Shown in pieces: positions 10,936 to 23,640 of a stretch of 40,161 nt of DNA (positions are counted from its first letter, which is position 1; each line of letters starts with the position of its first letter). Under the pieces are notes generated by a model, which was not told the origin of the DNA, searched no databases, and worked only from the letters and a program-made list of their open reading frames with translations. The position numbers and the translations under genes are program-made. The DNA is from Theodoxus fluviatilis (lineage: Eukaryota > Mollusca > Gastropoda > Cycloneritida > Neritidae). Location: assembly GCA_034096865.1 (NCBI GenBank), contig JAWQFJ010028288.1:67681-107841 (forward strand), in the 5' to 3' direction.

Positions 10936-11690
10936 TAAGGCCCCAGTATCACCAGGAGATTTCGAAAAAATCACTTTTTTTAATATAAAAAACCTTTTAA
11001 CATTTTTAACAACTAGAATATATAAATTTTGCTGTGTAGTTAGATTTTTTACAATTAAATGTGTAGTTTAGGAGCTACAGCCTGTCATAGAGGGTAACCC
11101 TCGGCTAAAATGTATCCAGGCCCATGTATCACCAGGACGAGGGTACATTTTGTCTTATTTGTTTTTTCTACACTAATTGGATTTTTCACATGAAATTTTG
11201 CCACAAGCTGTAAAAATACATATTCTACCTAGAAAAAATACTAAAAGTGCCACAGTATTCATTTTGGTGAGTAAAGAATTAAATCTAATTAAATATGCAA
11301 AATGTGCGTAGGTAAATTTTTCCACTCTTATAGCACACCTTAATCACTTCCTTTTTGATTTATGGAGCTCATTTTCTGTCAATATACAACTTGTAGGATG
11401 CTTTATGGTATGTTCTAGAACTAACTTGATAGAATGGAAAATAAATGTATTGTCGTGTACCAAAAATGACAATTTTTGGGGGTTAAAAGTCATAATTTTG
11501 AATGTATCCAAAATGACTCTGAAAACAGTTACACAAAAGATCCTAGTACTTACCATAGCCCATATCAACACAAATGCCTGTGCAAAATTTCACATCAATA
11601 GCTTTAAAAACAAGTGAGTTATGGTTGCAGAAGTAATTGGGCATTCTTGATTATTTAGATCGAAACTTTCCGAAAAACGGGCATCATCAT
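10936..11690. other. AT-rich sequence, no gene recognised
   Basis: Begins where LINE homology ends. The block AGTATCACCAGGA (about 10947) recurs about 175 bp later as TGTATCACCAGGA (about 11123), both preceded by AGGCCC, a short direct repeat that may mark the ends of a small insertion. The rest is AT-rich with no convincing open frame. TGTGCAAAATTTCACATCAA near 11580 resembles internal text of DNA transposons but was not assigned. Confidence 0.45.
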
Positions 11691-11693
11691 CAT

Positions 11694-12650
<957 letters not shown>

Positions 12651-13113
12651 TGTTGTGAAGGTTCTAGAACACACGAGTATGTCGTAGCACAATCGGCCTG
12701 TTTACATCAGCCTCTCCGCCAATGCGGTGGCCTGCTTACGCAATGGAGTCGGACTAAATTTGTCTTGGCTGTGTCACGTGACGTCAGTCACGTAACAGCT
12801 GGAGTGTGAGGGTATGTTCAACTCTGTTCTGGATGGTTCTAGAGCCTGTGTAAAGGTATATATAAGCAGGGGTGATGAGAGACGAGAAAGCGCACACAAG
12901 AGTGTTAAGGTGAGACCTTAACAAGAAGACAAGTGAGAGCAATCGAGTCCTCTGCGGCGTTGAGCGTAGAGTGAACTTGTTACGATGCTACTGTTTACTG
13001 TTTGTCACTGCTGTGTATCGACCAGTGCGTGAATAAAGTTTTATCGAAAACGATCACCGGAGTTTTGTGAACTTTGACTTCCCCGCGCAAGCTATGAAAC
13101 CCCCGTATAACAG
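12651..13113 (+). mobile_element. Probable solo LTR
   Basis: Starts TGTTGTGAAGG and ends CCCCGTATAACA(G). It is flanked by an 8-bp direct repeat, GACATTGC (12643-12650 and 13114-13121). Inside, the order is that of a retrotransposon LTR: a U3-like part with CACGTG and TGACGTCA (12775-12786), TATATATAA at 12857-12865, then an AATAAA signal at 13032-13037 and about 75 bp of U5-like sequence. No internal coding region or second LTR is present, so it would be a solo LTR left by recombination. The 8-bp duplication is longer than the usual 4-6 bp, and the last G does not fit TG...CA, so a different element type is possible. Confidence 0.5.
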
Positions 13114-13439
13114 GACATTGCGAAGAGACAAGCGCAACACTAGAGAGATGGTAGCAAGCTTCACTTACTGTGTGGTCTGTTGTGGTGTGGTTTGGGTAAT
13201 GTTGAGACGGTGACAGGACAAATCAACTCGACATCATTAATCTTGTTCGTGATTTTTCACCTGCAATCTCGATCAAGGCGCTATGTACGTCTGTGGTTTT
13301 TGTCGCAGACTCATCCCAGATGTTTCAAGTCGTCAGTTTGTTTTGTGTGCGGGTGGCGCTGCTAGATTTCACAATGCCGCCCTCCACCCAGAGTGAGGTT
13401 GTGGAGTGCACACTGGCACCCAAGGTTATTGGCATCGCT

Positions 13440-13529
13440 GTTTGTCACCCCATCACCCTCTCCCCTCCTTGGGGACCCCGCAGGCATGCTGGGCTTGGTG
13501 GCGCCGTAGTCACTGTCATACATCATGTA
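13440..13529 (-). other. Exon-like segment of unknown gene
   Basis: On the minus strand, AATGAACACAG is followed by an open frame reading YMMYDSDYGATKPSMPAGSP, which looks more protein-like than its surroundings. No strong 5' splice site follows, and no donor I found joins it to the 9.8-kb exon in frame. It may be an alternative exon of the channel gene or chance. The flanking 13114-13439 and 13530-13700 show nothing else. Confidence 0.2.
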
Positions 13530-13708
13530 CTGTGTTCATTCATTCCCAGTGAAGCACAGAGAACAAAGCAACGAAAATAATTCCTATCCATCTAGAAGCA
13601 GCTTCAGGGTGAAGATGTTGATTTATTTATAAAACTTTGCACCCACACCAGGAGCTCAAAGCATTTTGCGCTTTATTCCCGATCAGTGTGCCTCGATCAC
13701 TTTCACAG

Positions 13709-13819
13709 TTTACAACTTACCTTCCTCAAGTCGTCCACACTGGTCAGTCTGAGTGGAAGTCAGTTTACAGCTTACCTTCATCTCATCGTCCAGACTGGTC
13801 AGTTGGAGTGGATAGACTT
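13709..13819. repeat. 55-bp tandem duplication of an exon/intron junction
   Basis: CTTACCTTCxTC...TCGTCCA.ACTGGTCAGT occurs twice with a 55-bp offset (plus strand, from 13716 and from 13771). Each copy carries the last codons of the exon (LTSLDDEMK versus LTSVDDLRK on the minus strand) plus a GTAAG donor. Confidence 0.8.
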
Positions 13820-13883
13820 TGGTCTGCCGACCGTCTTGCTGCAGCATGCTGAGGATCCTCTGTGTCACTCTCTCCCTCAGCAT
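13776..13883 (-). CDS. Probable first coding exon of the DEG/ENaC gene
   Basis: From an ATG at 13883-13881 the minus strand reads MLRERVTQRILSMLQQDGRQ then TKVYPLQLTSLDDEMK, 36 full codons, and ends ATGAAG|GTAAGC, a good 5' splice site. Phase 0 here agrees with phase 0 at the start of the 9893-9787 exon, so the three exons join into one open frame into TM1. The ATG context is weak, and the frame is open for another 18 codons upstream (back to about 13937), so the exon could start further 5'. A second donor, GAGGAAG|GTAAGT at 13723/13720, lies 55 bp downstream within a duplicated copy of the exon end. Its use would shift the frame and soon reach a stop. Confidence 0.5.
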
Positions 13884-15020
13884 CGAGCATCCAGCAACGT
13901 GACTGCCTTCCTGGTGGTCACGTCACCTGCCTCCAGCAGGGAGGCCTCCAGGCACAGGTCTGTCACACTGGCAGTTCACCTGCCTGCAGTCCCCCTACAG
14001 CCTGAACAGAGGACTTCACACAGCCTGCCTGCAGTCCCCCTACAGCCTTGACAGAGGACTTCACACAGCCTGCCTGCAGTCCCCCTACAGCCTGGACAGA
14101 GAACTTCACACAGCCTGCCTGTGAACCTCAGTCCTCTGTGGATGCCAGGGCAGTGACGGGCACCGTGACCTGCCCTGGGAAGAGCTCCGGTCAGACTGGG
14201 GCTGGGACAGCTGTGACGCCGCGTCCCAGGAGCAGGGAGGGCTCGGCGCCGCTCGTGGACACGCCCCGAACGGTCGACGACGTCACAGCAGGTCGACTCC
14301 AGCTGCCCTGGCCCGGTGTCTCTCGGGACACCCCGCCCCTTCAAAGCGGCCATGAAAAGCCACGCCCCCATGGAGAGGAAGATGGTTTCTGTAGACTGCC
14401 ACACCCACCGGAAGTGCTGGAGTTTGGAGGACCTCTATGGTTCTGCAGTGCCAATCACTTTCCGTGGTCATGGAAGTCTGCAGAGGTCTCTGGAATGCCT
14501 ACGCCTCCTGGACAGGCAGGATCGTCCCTGGAGACGGCCACGCCCATGATGTGTGCTTGCAACACAGGGTGGCTCTGCACGGAGCGCGCTGTTCCCGCCA
14601 CGGCACGCCACAGGACTCAACTCGTCAGGGAGACTTGGCGCCGTCACGTGAGGCGGTGACGTCACCACAGCGCAGTGAGCGCAGCATCCACGACTAAGTG
14701 TATGGGCGGATCGAGTGACGATGATGTTTGTCCTTTCCACGGATAGTGCATCATTGTCAAGTCGCAGCCTCAGCCCGCGGTTCTTCGACGCTAAATTCAG
14801 TGTTCCGCGTTTGTGGAACGTGCACGTCGTTTGATGCACGAACTTTAATTTCCCTCGGTTTTGCTTGACGCTTACATTAGCTTCGCCTCTAAATCTCTCT
14901 GCGTGCACTCTTACGCACGAGTCATCAAATGCAGTGATTGAAGCTCTCGCCCTCGAACGCTCGCGGCTATCGATTGGTAGCAGCGTTCTGAAATTGCACC
15001 CGCAAGCTAGGCGCTTTATC
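13884..15020. other. Upstream region of the channel gene, no confident gene
   Basis: Contains three tandem copies of a 51-bp unit (about 13976-14130) built on CCTGCCTGCAGTCCCCCTAC and GGACTTCACACAG. The rest is GC-rich, with open frames on both strands (up to 203 codons) that show no domain, no consistent codon pattern and no repeat-free similarity I recognise. If the 13.8-kb exon is the first, its promoter would lie here. Confidence 0.4.
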
Positions 15021-15055
15021 ATGGCCTCTCTCCTCCCAGGAGCGAACCTGCGGAG
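15021..15055 (+). CDS. Candidate first exon of an unknown plus-strand gene
   Basis: ATGGCC in a good start context (TATCATGGCC) opens MASLLPGANLR and runs 35 nt to CTGCGGAG|GTGAGT, a near-perfect 5' splice site. No continuation was found: the next 3.5 kb is a minisatellite. Both signals are short, so this may be coincidence. Confidence 0.2.
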
Positions 15056-15508
15056 GTGAGTTGGAGCACCCCTCAGGGAGTGGAGATGGGCTGATTCGTG
15101 ACTGTGACGAGCGTCTTATCTCTATCTCCGTCACTGCGTGTGTCCTGGGCTACCATTTAATTAAAAGAAGGTCAAATAACCCGATGATTAGCGGGAAAAT
15201 CGTGTGTGGGTTGGGACTCAGAGCTGGTGACATCCGTTCCTCAAACCAATACCCCTGTGTTTACTGTCTGGTTGACACTAATAACAGGACTTCCTGAGGT
15301 CAAAGGTGACGCATGCCGTCGTCTGTCGGCATGTATCATCGCCCGCTACTGCAATGCGCGACGCCCGGACTTGCGACGAGCTTGGCTCTGCGTAGTTAAC
15401 CATGCCCCCGCTGTCCAGCTCAGCGCGCATGCGCACTAAGTTCGCAAGAGGTTCCGTCCGGCGAGAGAAGCAGCTTCGTCATTCCGAGTGGAAATTGATC
15501 CGCAACAC
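15056..15508. other. Unassigned sequence before the 43-bp array
   Basis: Moderately GC-rich unique DNA. Short frames only, no recognisable product, transposon end or repeat. Confidence 0.4.
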
Positions 15509-18500
15509 CCAGTCACCTGAACTGAAGGCCGAGACAGACTTCACGCTAGAAGGCCGAGACAGACTTCACGCCAGACCCAGTCACCTGGACTGAAGGCCAA
15601 GACAGACTTCACGCCAGACCCAGTCACCTGGACTGAAGGCCAAGACAGACTTCACGCCAGACCCAGTCACCTGGACTGAAGGCCAAGACAGACTTCACGC
15701 CAGAAGGCCAAGACAGACTTCACGCCAGAAGGCCAAGACAGACTTCACGCCAGAAGGCCGAGACAGACTTCACGCCAGACCCAGTCTCCTGGACTGACGG
15801 CCAAGACAGACTTCACGCCAGACCCAGTCTCCTGGACTGACGGCCAAGACAGACTTCACGCCAGACCAGAAGGCCAAGACAGACTTCACGCCAGACCCAG
15901 TCACCTGGACTGAAGGCCAAGACAGACTTCACGCCAGACCCAGTCACCTGGACTGAAGGCCAAGACAGACTTCACGCCAGATCCAGTCACCTGGACTGAA
16001 GGCCAAGACAGACTTCACGCCAGAAGGCCTAGACAGACTTCACGCCAGACCCAGTCAATTGGACTGAAGGCCGAGACAGACTTCCCGCCAGACCCAGTCA
16101 CCTGGACTGAAGGCCTAGACAGACTTCACGCCAGACCCAGTCACCTGGACTGAAGGCCGAGACAGACTTCACGCCAGAAGGCCGAGACAGACTTCACGCC
16201 AGACCCAGTCACCTGGACTGAAGGCCAAGACAGACTTCACGCCAGACCCAGTCACCTGGACTGAAGGCCAAGACAGACTTCACGCCAGACCCAGTCACCT
16301 GGACTGAAGGCCTAGACAGACTCCACGCCAGACCCAGTCACCTGGACTGAAGGCCAAGTCAGACTTCACGCCAGACCTAGTCACCTGGACTGAAGGCCTA
16401 GACAGACTTCACGCCAGACCCAGTCACCTGGACTGAAGGCCAAGACAGACTTCACGCCAGACCCAGTCACCTGGACTGAAGGCCAAGACAGACTTCACGC
16501 CAGACCCAGTCACCTGGACTGAAGGCCAAGACAGACTTCACGCCAGAAGGCCGAGACAGACTTCACGCCAGACCCAGTCACCTGGACTGAAGGCCGAGAC
16601 AGACTTCACGCCAGACCCAGTCACCTGGACTGAAGGCCGAGACAGACTTCACGCCAGACCCAGTCACCTGGACTGAAGGCCAAGACAGACTTCACGCCAG
16701 AAGGCCGAGACAGACTTCACGCCAGACCCAGTCTCCTGGACTGAAGGCCAAGACAGACTTCACGCCAGACCCAGTCACCTGGACTGAAGGCCAAGACAAA
16801 CTTCGTGCTAGAAGGCCGAGACAGACTTCACGCCAGACCCAGTCACCTGGACTGAAGGCCAAGACAGACTTCACGCCAGACCCAGTCACCTGGACTGAAG
16901 GCCGAGACAGACTTCACGCTAGACCCAGTCACCTGGACTGAAGGCCGAGACAGACTTCACGCCAGACGCAGTTTCATGAACTGAAGGCCAAGACAGAATT
17001 CACGCCAGAAGGCCGAGACAGACTTCACGCCAGACCCAGTCGCCTGGACTGAAGGCCAAGACAGACTTCACGCCAGACCCAGTCACCTGGACTGAAGGCC
17101 AAGACAGACTTCACGCCAGACCCAGTCACCTGGACTGAAGGCCGAGACAGACTTCACGCTAGACCCAGTCACCTGGACTGAAGGCCGAGACAGACTTCAC
17201 GCCAGACGCAGTTTCATGAACTGAAGGCCAAGACAGAATTCACGCCAGAAGGCCGAGACAGACTTCACGCCAGACGCAGTTTCATGAACTGAAGGCCAAG
17301 ACAGAATTCACGCCAGAAGGCCGAGACAGACTTCACGCTAGACCCAGTCACCTGGACTGAAGGCCGAGACAGACTTCACGCCAGACGCAGTTTCATGAAC
17401 TGAAGGCCAAGACAGACTTCACGCCAGAAGGCCGAGACAGACTTCACGCCAGACCCAGTCGCCTGGACTGAAGGCCAAGACAGACTTCACGCCAGACCCA
17501 GTCACCTGGACTGAAGGCCAAGACAGACTTCACGCCAGACCCAGTCACCTGGAGTGAAGGCCGAGACAGACTTCACGCCAGACCCAGTCACCTGGACTGA
17601 AGGCCAAGACAGACTTCACGCCAGAAGGCCGAGACAGACTTCACGCCAGACCCAGTCACCTGGACTGAAGGCCGAGACAGACTTCACGCCAGACCCAGTC
17701 ACCTGGACTGAAGGCCAAGACAGACTTCACGCCAGACCCAGTCACCTGGACTGAAGGCCGAGACAGACTTCACGCCAGACCCAGTCACCTGGACTAAAGG
17801 CCAAGACAGACTTCACGCCAGACCCAGTCACCTGGACTGAAGACCAAGACAGACTTCACGCCAGACCCAGTCACCTGGACTGAAGGCCGAGACAGACTTC
17901 ACGCCAGACCCAGTCCCCTGGACTGAAGGCCAAGACAGACTTCACTCCAGACCCAGTCACCTGGACTGAAGGCCAAGACAGACTTCATGCTAGAAGGCCG
18001 AGACAGACTTCACGCCAGACCCAGTCACCTGGACTGAAGGCCGAGAGAGACTTCACGGCAGACCCAGTCACCTGAACTGAAGGCCAAGACAGACTTCACG
18101 CCAGACCCAGTCACCTGGACTGAAGGCCAAGACAGACTTCACGCCAGAGGGCCGAGACAGACTTCACGCCAGACACAGTCACCTGGACTGAAGGCCGAGA
18201 CAGACTTCACGCCAGACCCAGTCACCTGGACTGAAGGCCGAGACAGACTTCACGCCAGACCCAGTCACCTGAACTGAAGGCCTAGACAGACTTCACGCCA
18301 GACCCAGTCACCTGGACTGAAGGCCGAGACAGACTTCACGCCAGACCCAGTCACCTGAACTGAAGGCCAAGACAGACTTCACGCCAGACCCAGTCACCTG
18401 AACTGAAGGCCAAGACAGACTTCACGCCAGACCCAGTCTCCTGGACTGATGGCCAAGACAGACTTCCCGCCAGACCCAGTCACCTGGACTGAAGGCCAAG

Positions 18501-19062
18501 ACAGACTTCACGCCAGACCCAGTCACCTGGACTGAAGGCCAAGACAGACTTCACGCCAGACCCAGTCACCTGGACTGAAGGCCGAGACAGACTTCACGCC
18601 AGACCCAGTCACCTGGACTGAAGGCCAAGACAGACTTCACGCCAGAAGGCCGAGACAGACTTCACGCCAGACCCAGTCACCTGGTCTGAAGGCCGAGACA
18701 GGCTTCACGCCAGACCCAGTCACCTGGACTGAAGGCCATGACAGACTTCAGTCCAGGTGACTGGGTCTGCCGTGAAGTCTGTCTCGGCCTTCTAACGTGA
18801 AGTCTGAACCAAGACAGACTTCACGCTAGAAGGCCGAGACAGACTTCACGCCAGACCTAGTCTCCTGGACTGAAGGCCAAGACAGAATTCACGCCAGACC
18901 CAGTCACCTGGACTGAAGGCCTAGACAGACTTCACGCTAGAAGGCCGAGACAGACTTCACGCCAGACCCAGTCACCTGGACTGAAGGCCGAGACAGACTT
19001 CACGCCAGACCCAGTCACCTGGACTGAAGGCCAAGACAGACTTCACGCCAGACCCAGTCGCC
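15509..19062. repeat. 43-bp / 25-bp composite minisatellite
   Basis: Mixed array of a 43-bp unit and a shorter ~25-bp unit. The shared block is AAGACAGACTTCACGCCAGA; the long form adds CCCAGTCACCTGGACTGAAG, the short form goes straight to AGGCC. Variant units with GCAGTTTCATGAACTGAAGG recur at about 16970-17410 as a local higher-order pattern. At about 18748-18806 one stretch (GTCCAGGTGACTGGGTCTGC) runs in the opposite orientation. Copies diverge by a few percent, so the array is older than the 18-bp satellite. Confidence 0.97.
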
Positions 19063-19177
19063 TAGGGGTGGGGGGTGGGATTGGATTTGTTTGTTTGTTT
19101 TCTTGTTTTAACAAGGGCTGGATGTAAGATGATAGGCAGTTATTGCTAATTCATGTATTTCCCTTGAAAAATAAAGT

Positions 19178-19227
<50 letters not shown>

Positions 19228-19263
19228 GTCTCTCTCTCTGTCTCTCTGTCTCTCTCTCTCTCT

Positions 19264-19333
<70 letters not shown>

Positions 19334-19372
19334 GTCTCTCTCTCTGTCTCTCTCTGTCTCTCTCTCTCTCTG

Positions 19373-19446
<74 letters not shown>

Positions 19447-19488
19447 TGCCTCTCTCTCTGTCTCTCTCTCTCTGTCTCTCTCTCTGTC

Positions 19489-19561
<73 letters not shown>

Positions 19562-19617
19562 GTCTCTCTCTCTCTGTCTCTCTCTCTCTGTCTCTCTCTC
19601 TTTGTCTCTCTCTCTCA
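19063..19617. repeat. AATAAA-containing tail and interrupted (CT)n tract
   Basis: After the 43-bp array a short unique segment ends in GAAAAATAAAGTTTAAA (signal AATAAA at 19170-19175), like the tail of a retroposed transcript. About 435 bp of CT repeats with GT interruptions follow (19182-19617). The long Arg/Glu frames in it are not genes. Confidence 0.75.
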
Positions 19618-19962
19618 CGGACTGCCGGCTCCGTGAGCGACTGATTAGCGTACGCCTCGCTCCAGAACCTCTCCGAAGCGTCTGTCTAATGGCGCGCCTG
19701 CAGCTGCTGGCGACCAGTGGCTTGGCGTTGTAGGCTGCGCGGAGGCAGAGTGGCCACCTGGAGCAAGACACCTGCTCACGCTGCTTCTCTCCACCCTGAT
19801 GTAAAACTAGACACCTGTGAGGGGTGAGTTAGAAAACTTGACAAGAAACTCCTGAGTGTCTGTCTGAAGTCTGGCCATATGCTCTCCTGGGAACTGCCAT
19901 CAATGAGTGAAAGGTTTACACGTAAACCTGCTCCCTGACCTTTCACTTCAAAAGCATGACAC
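19618..19962. other. Unassigned unique sequence
   Basis: GC-rich start, then ordinary sequence. Minus-strand frames run into the CT tract on one side and the 15-bp array on the other. No supported gene. Confidence 0.4.
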
Positions 19963-20265
19963 ACATCAAGGTGACACACATCAAGATGACACACATCATC
20001 ATGACACGCATCAACATGACACACATCAACATGACGCACAACAAGGTGACACATCAACATGACACACATCAAGGTGACACACATCAATGTGTCACACATC
20101 AACATGACACACATCAAGGTGACACATCAACATGACACACATCAACATGACACACATCAAGGTGACACATCAAGGTGTCACACATCAACATGACACACAT
20201 CAACATGTCACACATAAAAATGTCACACATCAACATGACACACATGAAGGTGTCACACATCAACA
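19963..20265. repeat. 15-bp minisatellite
   Basis: About 20 units of ACACATCAACATGAC and close variants (AAGGTGAC), some shortened to 13 bp. It abuts the 30-bp array with no unique DNA between. Confidence 0.93.
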
Positions 20266-23200
20266 TGTCTACTCAGTCTACTCAAAGCAGCAAAATCAGT
20301 CCTCAGTCTACTCAAAGCAGCAAAATCAGTCCTCAGTCTACTAAAAGCAGCAATATCACGCCAGAGCCATGTCAAAGCAGCAATATCACGTACGTCATGT
20401 CAAAGCAACAAAATCAGTCCTCAGTCTACTCAACGCTGCAATATCACGCCTAAGTCATGTCAAAGCAGCAAAATCAGTCTACTCAAAGCAGCAATATCAC
20501 GCATGAGTCATGTCAAAGCAGCAATATCACGCATGTCAAAGCAGCAAAATAAGTCATCAGTCTACTTAAAGCAGCAAAATCAGTCCTCAGTCTACTCAAA
20601 GCAGCAATATCACGCCTGAGTCATGTCAAAGCAGCACTATCACGCATGAGTCATGTCAAAGCAGCAATATCACGCCTGAGTCATGTCAAAGCAGCAATAT
20701 CACGCCTGAGTCATATCAAAGCAGCACTATCACGCATGAGTCATGTCAAAGCAGCAAAATCAGTCCTCAGTCTACTCAAAGCAGCAATATCACGCCTGAG
20801 TCATTTCAAAGCAGCAAAATCAGTCCTCAGTCTACTCAAAGCAGCAATATCACGCCTGAGTCATGGCAAAGCAGCAAAATCAGTCCTCAATCAACTCAAA
20901 GCAGCAATATCACGCCTGAGTCATGTCAAAGCAGCAAAATGAGTCCATAGTCTACTCAAAGCAGCAAAAGCAGTCCTCAGTCTACTCAAAGCAGCAATAT
21001 CACGCCTGAGTCATGTCAAAGCAGCAATATCACGCCTGAGTCATGTCAAAGCAGCAAAAGCAGTCCTCAGTCTACTCAAAGCAGCAATATCACGCCTGAG
21101 TCATGTCAAAGCAGCAATATCACGCCTGAGTCATGTCAAAGCAGCAAAATCAGTCCTCAGTCTACTCAAAGCAGCAATATCACGCCTGAGTCATGGCAAA
21201 GCAGCAATATCACGCATGATTCATGTCAAAGCAGCACTATCACGTATGAGTCATGTCAAAGCAGCAAAATCAGTCCTCAGTCTACTCAAAGCAGCAATAT
21301 CACGCCTGAGTCTACTCAAAGCAGCAATATCACGCCTGAGTCATGTCAAAGCAGCACTATCACGCATGAGTCATGTCAAAGCAGCACTATCACGCATGAG
21401 TCATGTCAAAGCAGCACTATCACGCATGAGTCATGTCAAAGCAGCACTATCACGCATGAGTCATGTCAAAGCAGCACTATCACGCATGAGTCATGTCAAA
21501 GCAGCACTATCACGCATGAGTCATGTCAAAGCAGCACTATCACGCATGAGTCATGTCAAAGCAGCAATATCACGCATGAGTCATGTCAAAGCAGCACTAT
21601 CACGCATGAGTCATGTCAAAGCAGCAATATCACGCCTGAGTCATGTCAAAGCAGCAAAATCAGTCCTCAGTCTACTCAAAGCAGCAATATCACGTAAGAG
21701 TCATGTCAAAGCAGCAAAATCAGTCCTCAGTCTACTCAAAGCAGCAATATCACGCCTGAGTCATGTCAAAGCAGCAAAAGCAGTCCTCAGTCTACTCAAA
21801 GCAGCAATATCACGCCTGAGTCATGTCAAAGCAGCAATATCACGCATGCGTCATGTCAAAGGAGCACTATCACGTATGAGTCAAAGCAGCAAAATCAGTC
21901 CTCAGTCTACTCAAAGCAGCAATATCACGCCTGAGTCATGTCAAAGCAGCAAAATCAGTCCTCAGTCTACTCAAAGCAGCAATATCACGCCTGAGTCATG
22001 TCAAAGCAGCAAAATCAGTCCTCAGTCTACTCAAAGCAGCAATATCACGTAAGAGTCATGTCAAAGCAGCAAAATCAGTCCTCAGTCTACTCAAAGCAGC
22101 AATATCACGCCTGAGTCATGTCAAAGCAGCAAAAGCAGTCCTCAGTCTACTCAAAGCAGCAATATCACGCCTGAGTCATGTCAAAGCAGCACTATCACGC
22201 ATGAGTCATGTCAAAGCAGCAATATCACGCCTGAGTCATGTCAAAGCAGCAAAATCAGTCCTCAGTCTACTCAAAGCAGCAATATCACGTAAGAGTCATG
22301 TCAAAGCAGCAAAATCAGTCCTCAGTCTACTCAAAGCAGCAATATCACGCCTGAGTCATGTCAAAGCAGCAAAAGCAGTCCTCAGTCTACTCAAAGCAGC
22401 AATATCACGCCTGAGTCATGTCAAAGCAGCAATATCACGCATGAGTCATGTCAAAGCAGCACTATCACGTATGAGTCAAAGCATCAAAATCAGTCCTCAG
22501 TCTACTCAAAGCAGCAATATAACGCCTGAGTCAGTTCAAAGCAGCACTATCACGCCTGAGTCATGTCAAAGCAGCAATATCACGCATGAGTCATGTCAAA
22601 GCAGCAATATCACGCCTGAGTCTACTCAAAGCAGCAATATCACGCAAGAGTCATGTCAAAGCAGCAAAATCAGTCCTCAGTCTACTCAAAGCAGCAATAT
22701 CACGCCTGAGTCATGGCAAAGCAACAAAATCAGTCCTCAGTCTACTCAAAGCAGCAAAATCAGTCCTCAGTCTACTCAAAGCAGCAATATCACGCCTGAG
22801 TCATGGCAAAGCAGTAATATTAAGCATGAGTCATGTCAAAGCAGCAATATCACGCCTGAGTCATGTCAAAGCAGCAAAATCAGTCCTCAGTCTACTCAAA
22901 GCAGCAATATCACGCCTGAGTCATGTCAAAGCAGCAATATCACGCATGAGTCATGTCAAAGCAGCACTATCACGTATGAGTCATGTCAAAGCAGCAAAAT
23001 CAGTCCTCAGTCTACTCAAAGCAGCAATATCACGCCTGAGTCATGTCAAAGCAGCAAAGTCAGTCCTCAGTCTACTCAAAGCAGCAATATCACGTAAGAG
23101 TCATGTCAAAGCAGCAAAGTCAGTCCTCAGTCTACTCAAAGCAGCAATATAACGTAAGAGTCATGTCAAAGCAGCAAAGTCAGTCCTCAGTCTACTCAAA

Positions 23201-23340
23201 GCAGCAATATCACGCCTGAGTCATGTCAAAGCAGCAAAATCAGTCCTCAGTCTACTCAAAGCAGCAATATCACGCCTGAGTCATGTCAAAGCATCAAAAT
23301 CAGTCCCTCAGTCTACTCAAAGCGGCAATATCACTCATGA
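20266..23340. repeat. 30-bp minisatellite with alternating unit types
   Basis: About 102 units share a CAAAGCAGCA core. The left side is TCATGT or TCTACT; the right side is ATATCACGCCTGAG, CTATCACGCATGAG or AAATCAGTCCTCAG. The types alternate in runs (for example seven consecutive CTATCACGCATGAG units at about 21350-21560), and longer blocks are repeated (about 21650-21860 closely matches 22240-22470), indicating multi-unit duplication. Open frames of 278-298 codons arise because 30 is a multiple of 3. Decayed units continue to about 23490. Confidence 0.97.
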
Positions 23341-23640
23341 GTCATTTCTAATTAGCAATATTACTCCTATGTCAATTCAAAACAGTGATATCACTCCTGA
23401 ATGTGGGCAAGCAAGTGTATTACTCCGATTCTTATTCTTATCAAAACAGCCATATCACGCCTGAGTTTTGTCAAAACAGCAATATCAACCAATCCATCCA
23501 TCCTTCTATTGATTCATTCATCCGTCCATCCTTCCATCCATCCATCCATCAATTACCTCATTCATCCATCTATCCATTAATTCACCCATCCATCTAATCA
23601 AACATTAAAAACCACGGCTACTGCGTCATTCACCCGAAAC
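23341..23640. repeat. Decayed 30-bp units and (ATCC)n
   Basis: Degenerate units such as AAAACAGTGATATCACTCC and AAAACAGCAATATCA fade out, followed by about 110 bp of imperfect CATC/ATCC tetranucleotide repeat. Confidence 0.8.

Noticed and set aside
14048..14659. 203-codon plus-strand ORF
   Set aside because: Contains the 51-bp repeat, overlaps equally long frames on the other strand, and shows no motif; likely a product of GC-rich sequence.
20266..23340. Possible CRISPR array (30-bp repeats)
   Set aside because: No unique spacers exist: the whole array is repeat-on-repeat, there are no cas genes, and the DNA is eukaryotic.
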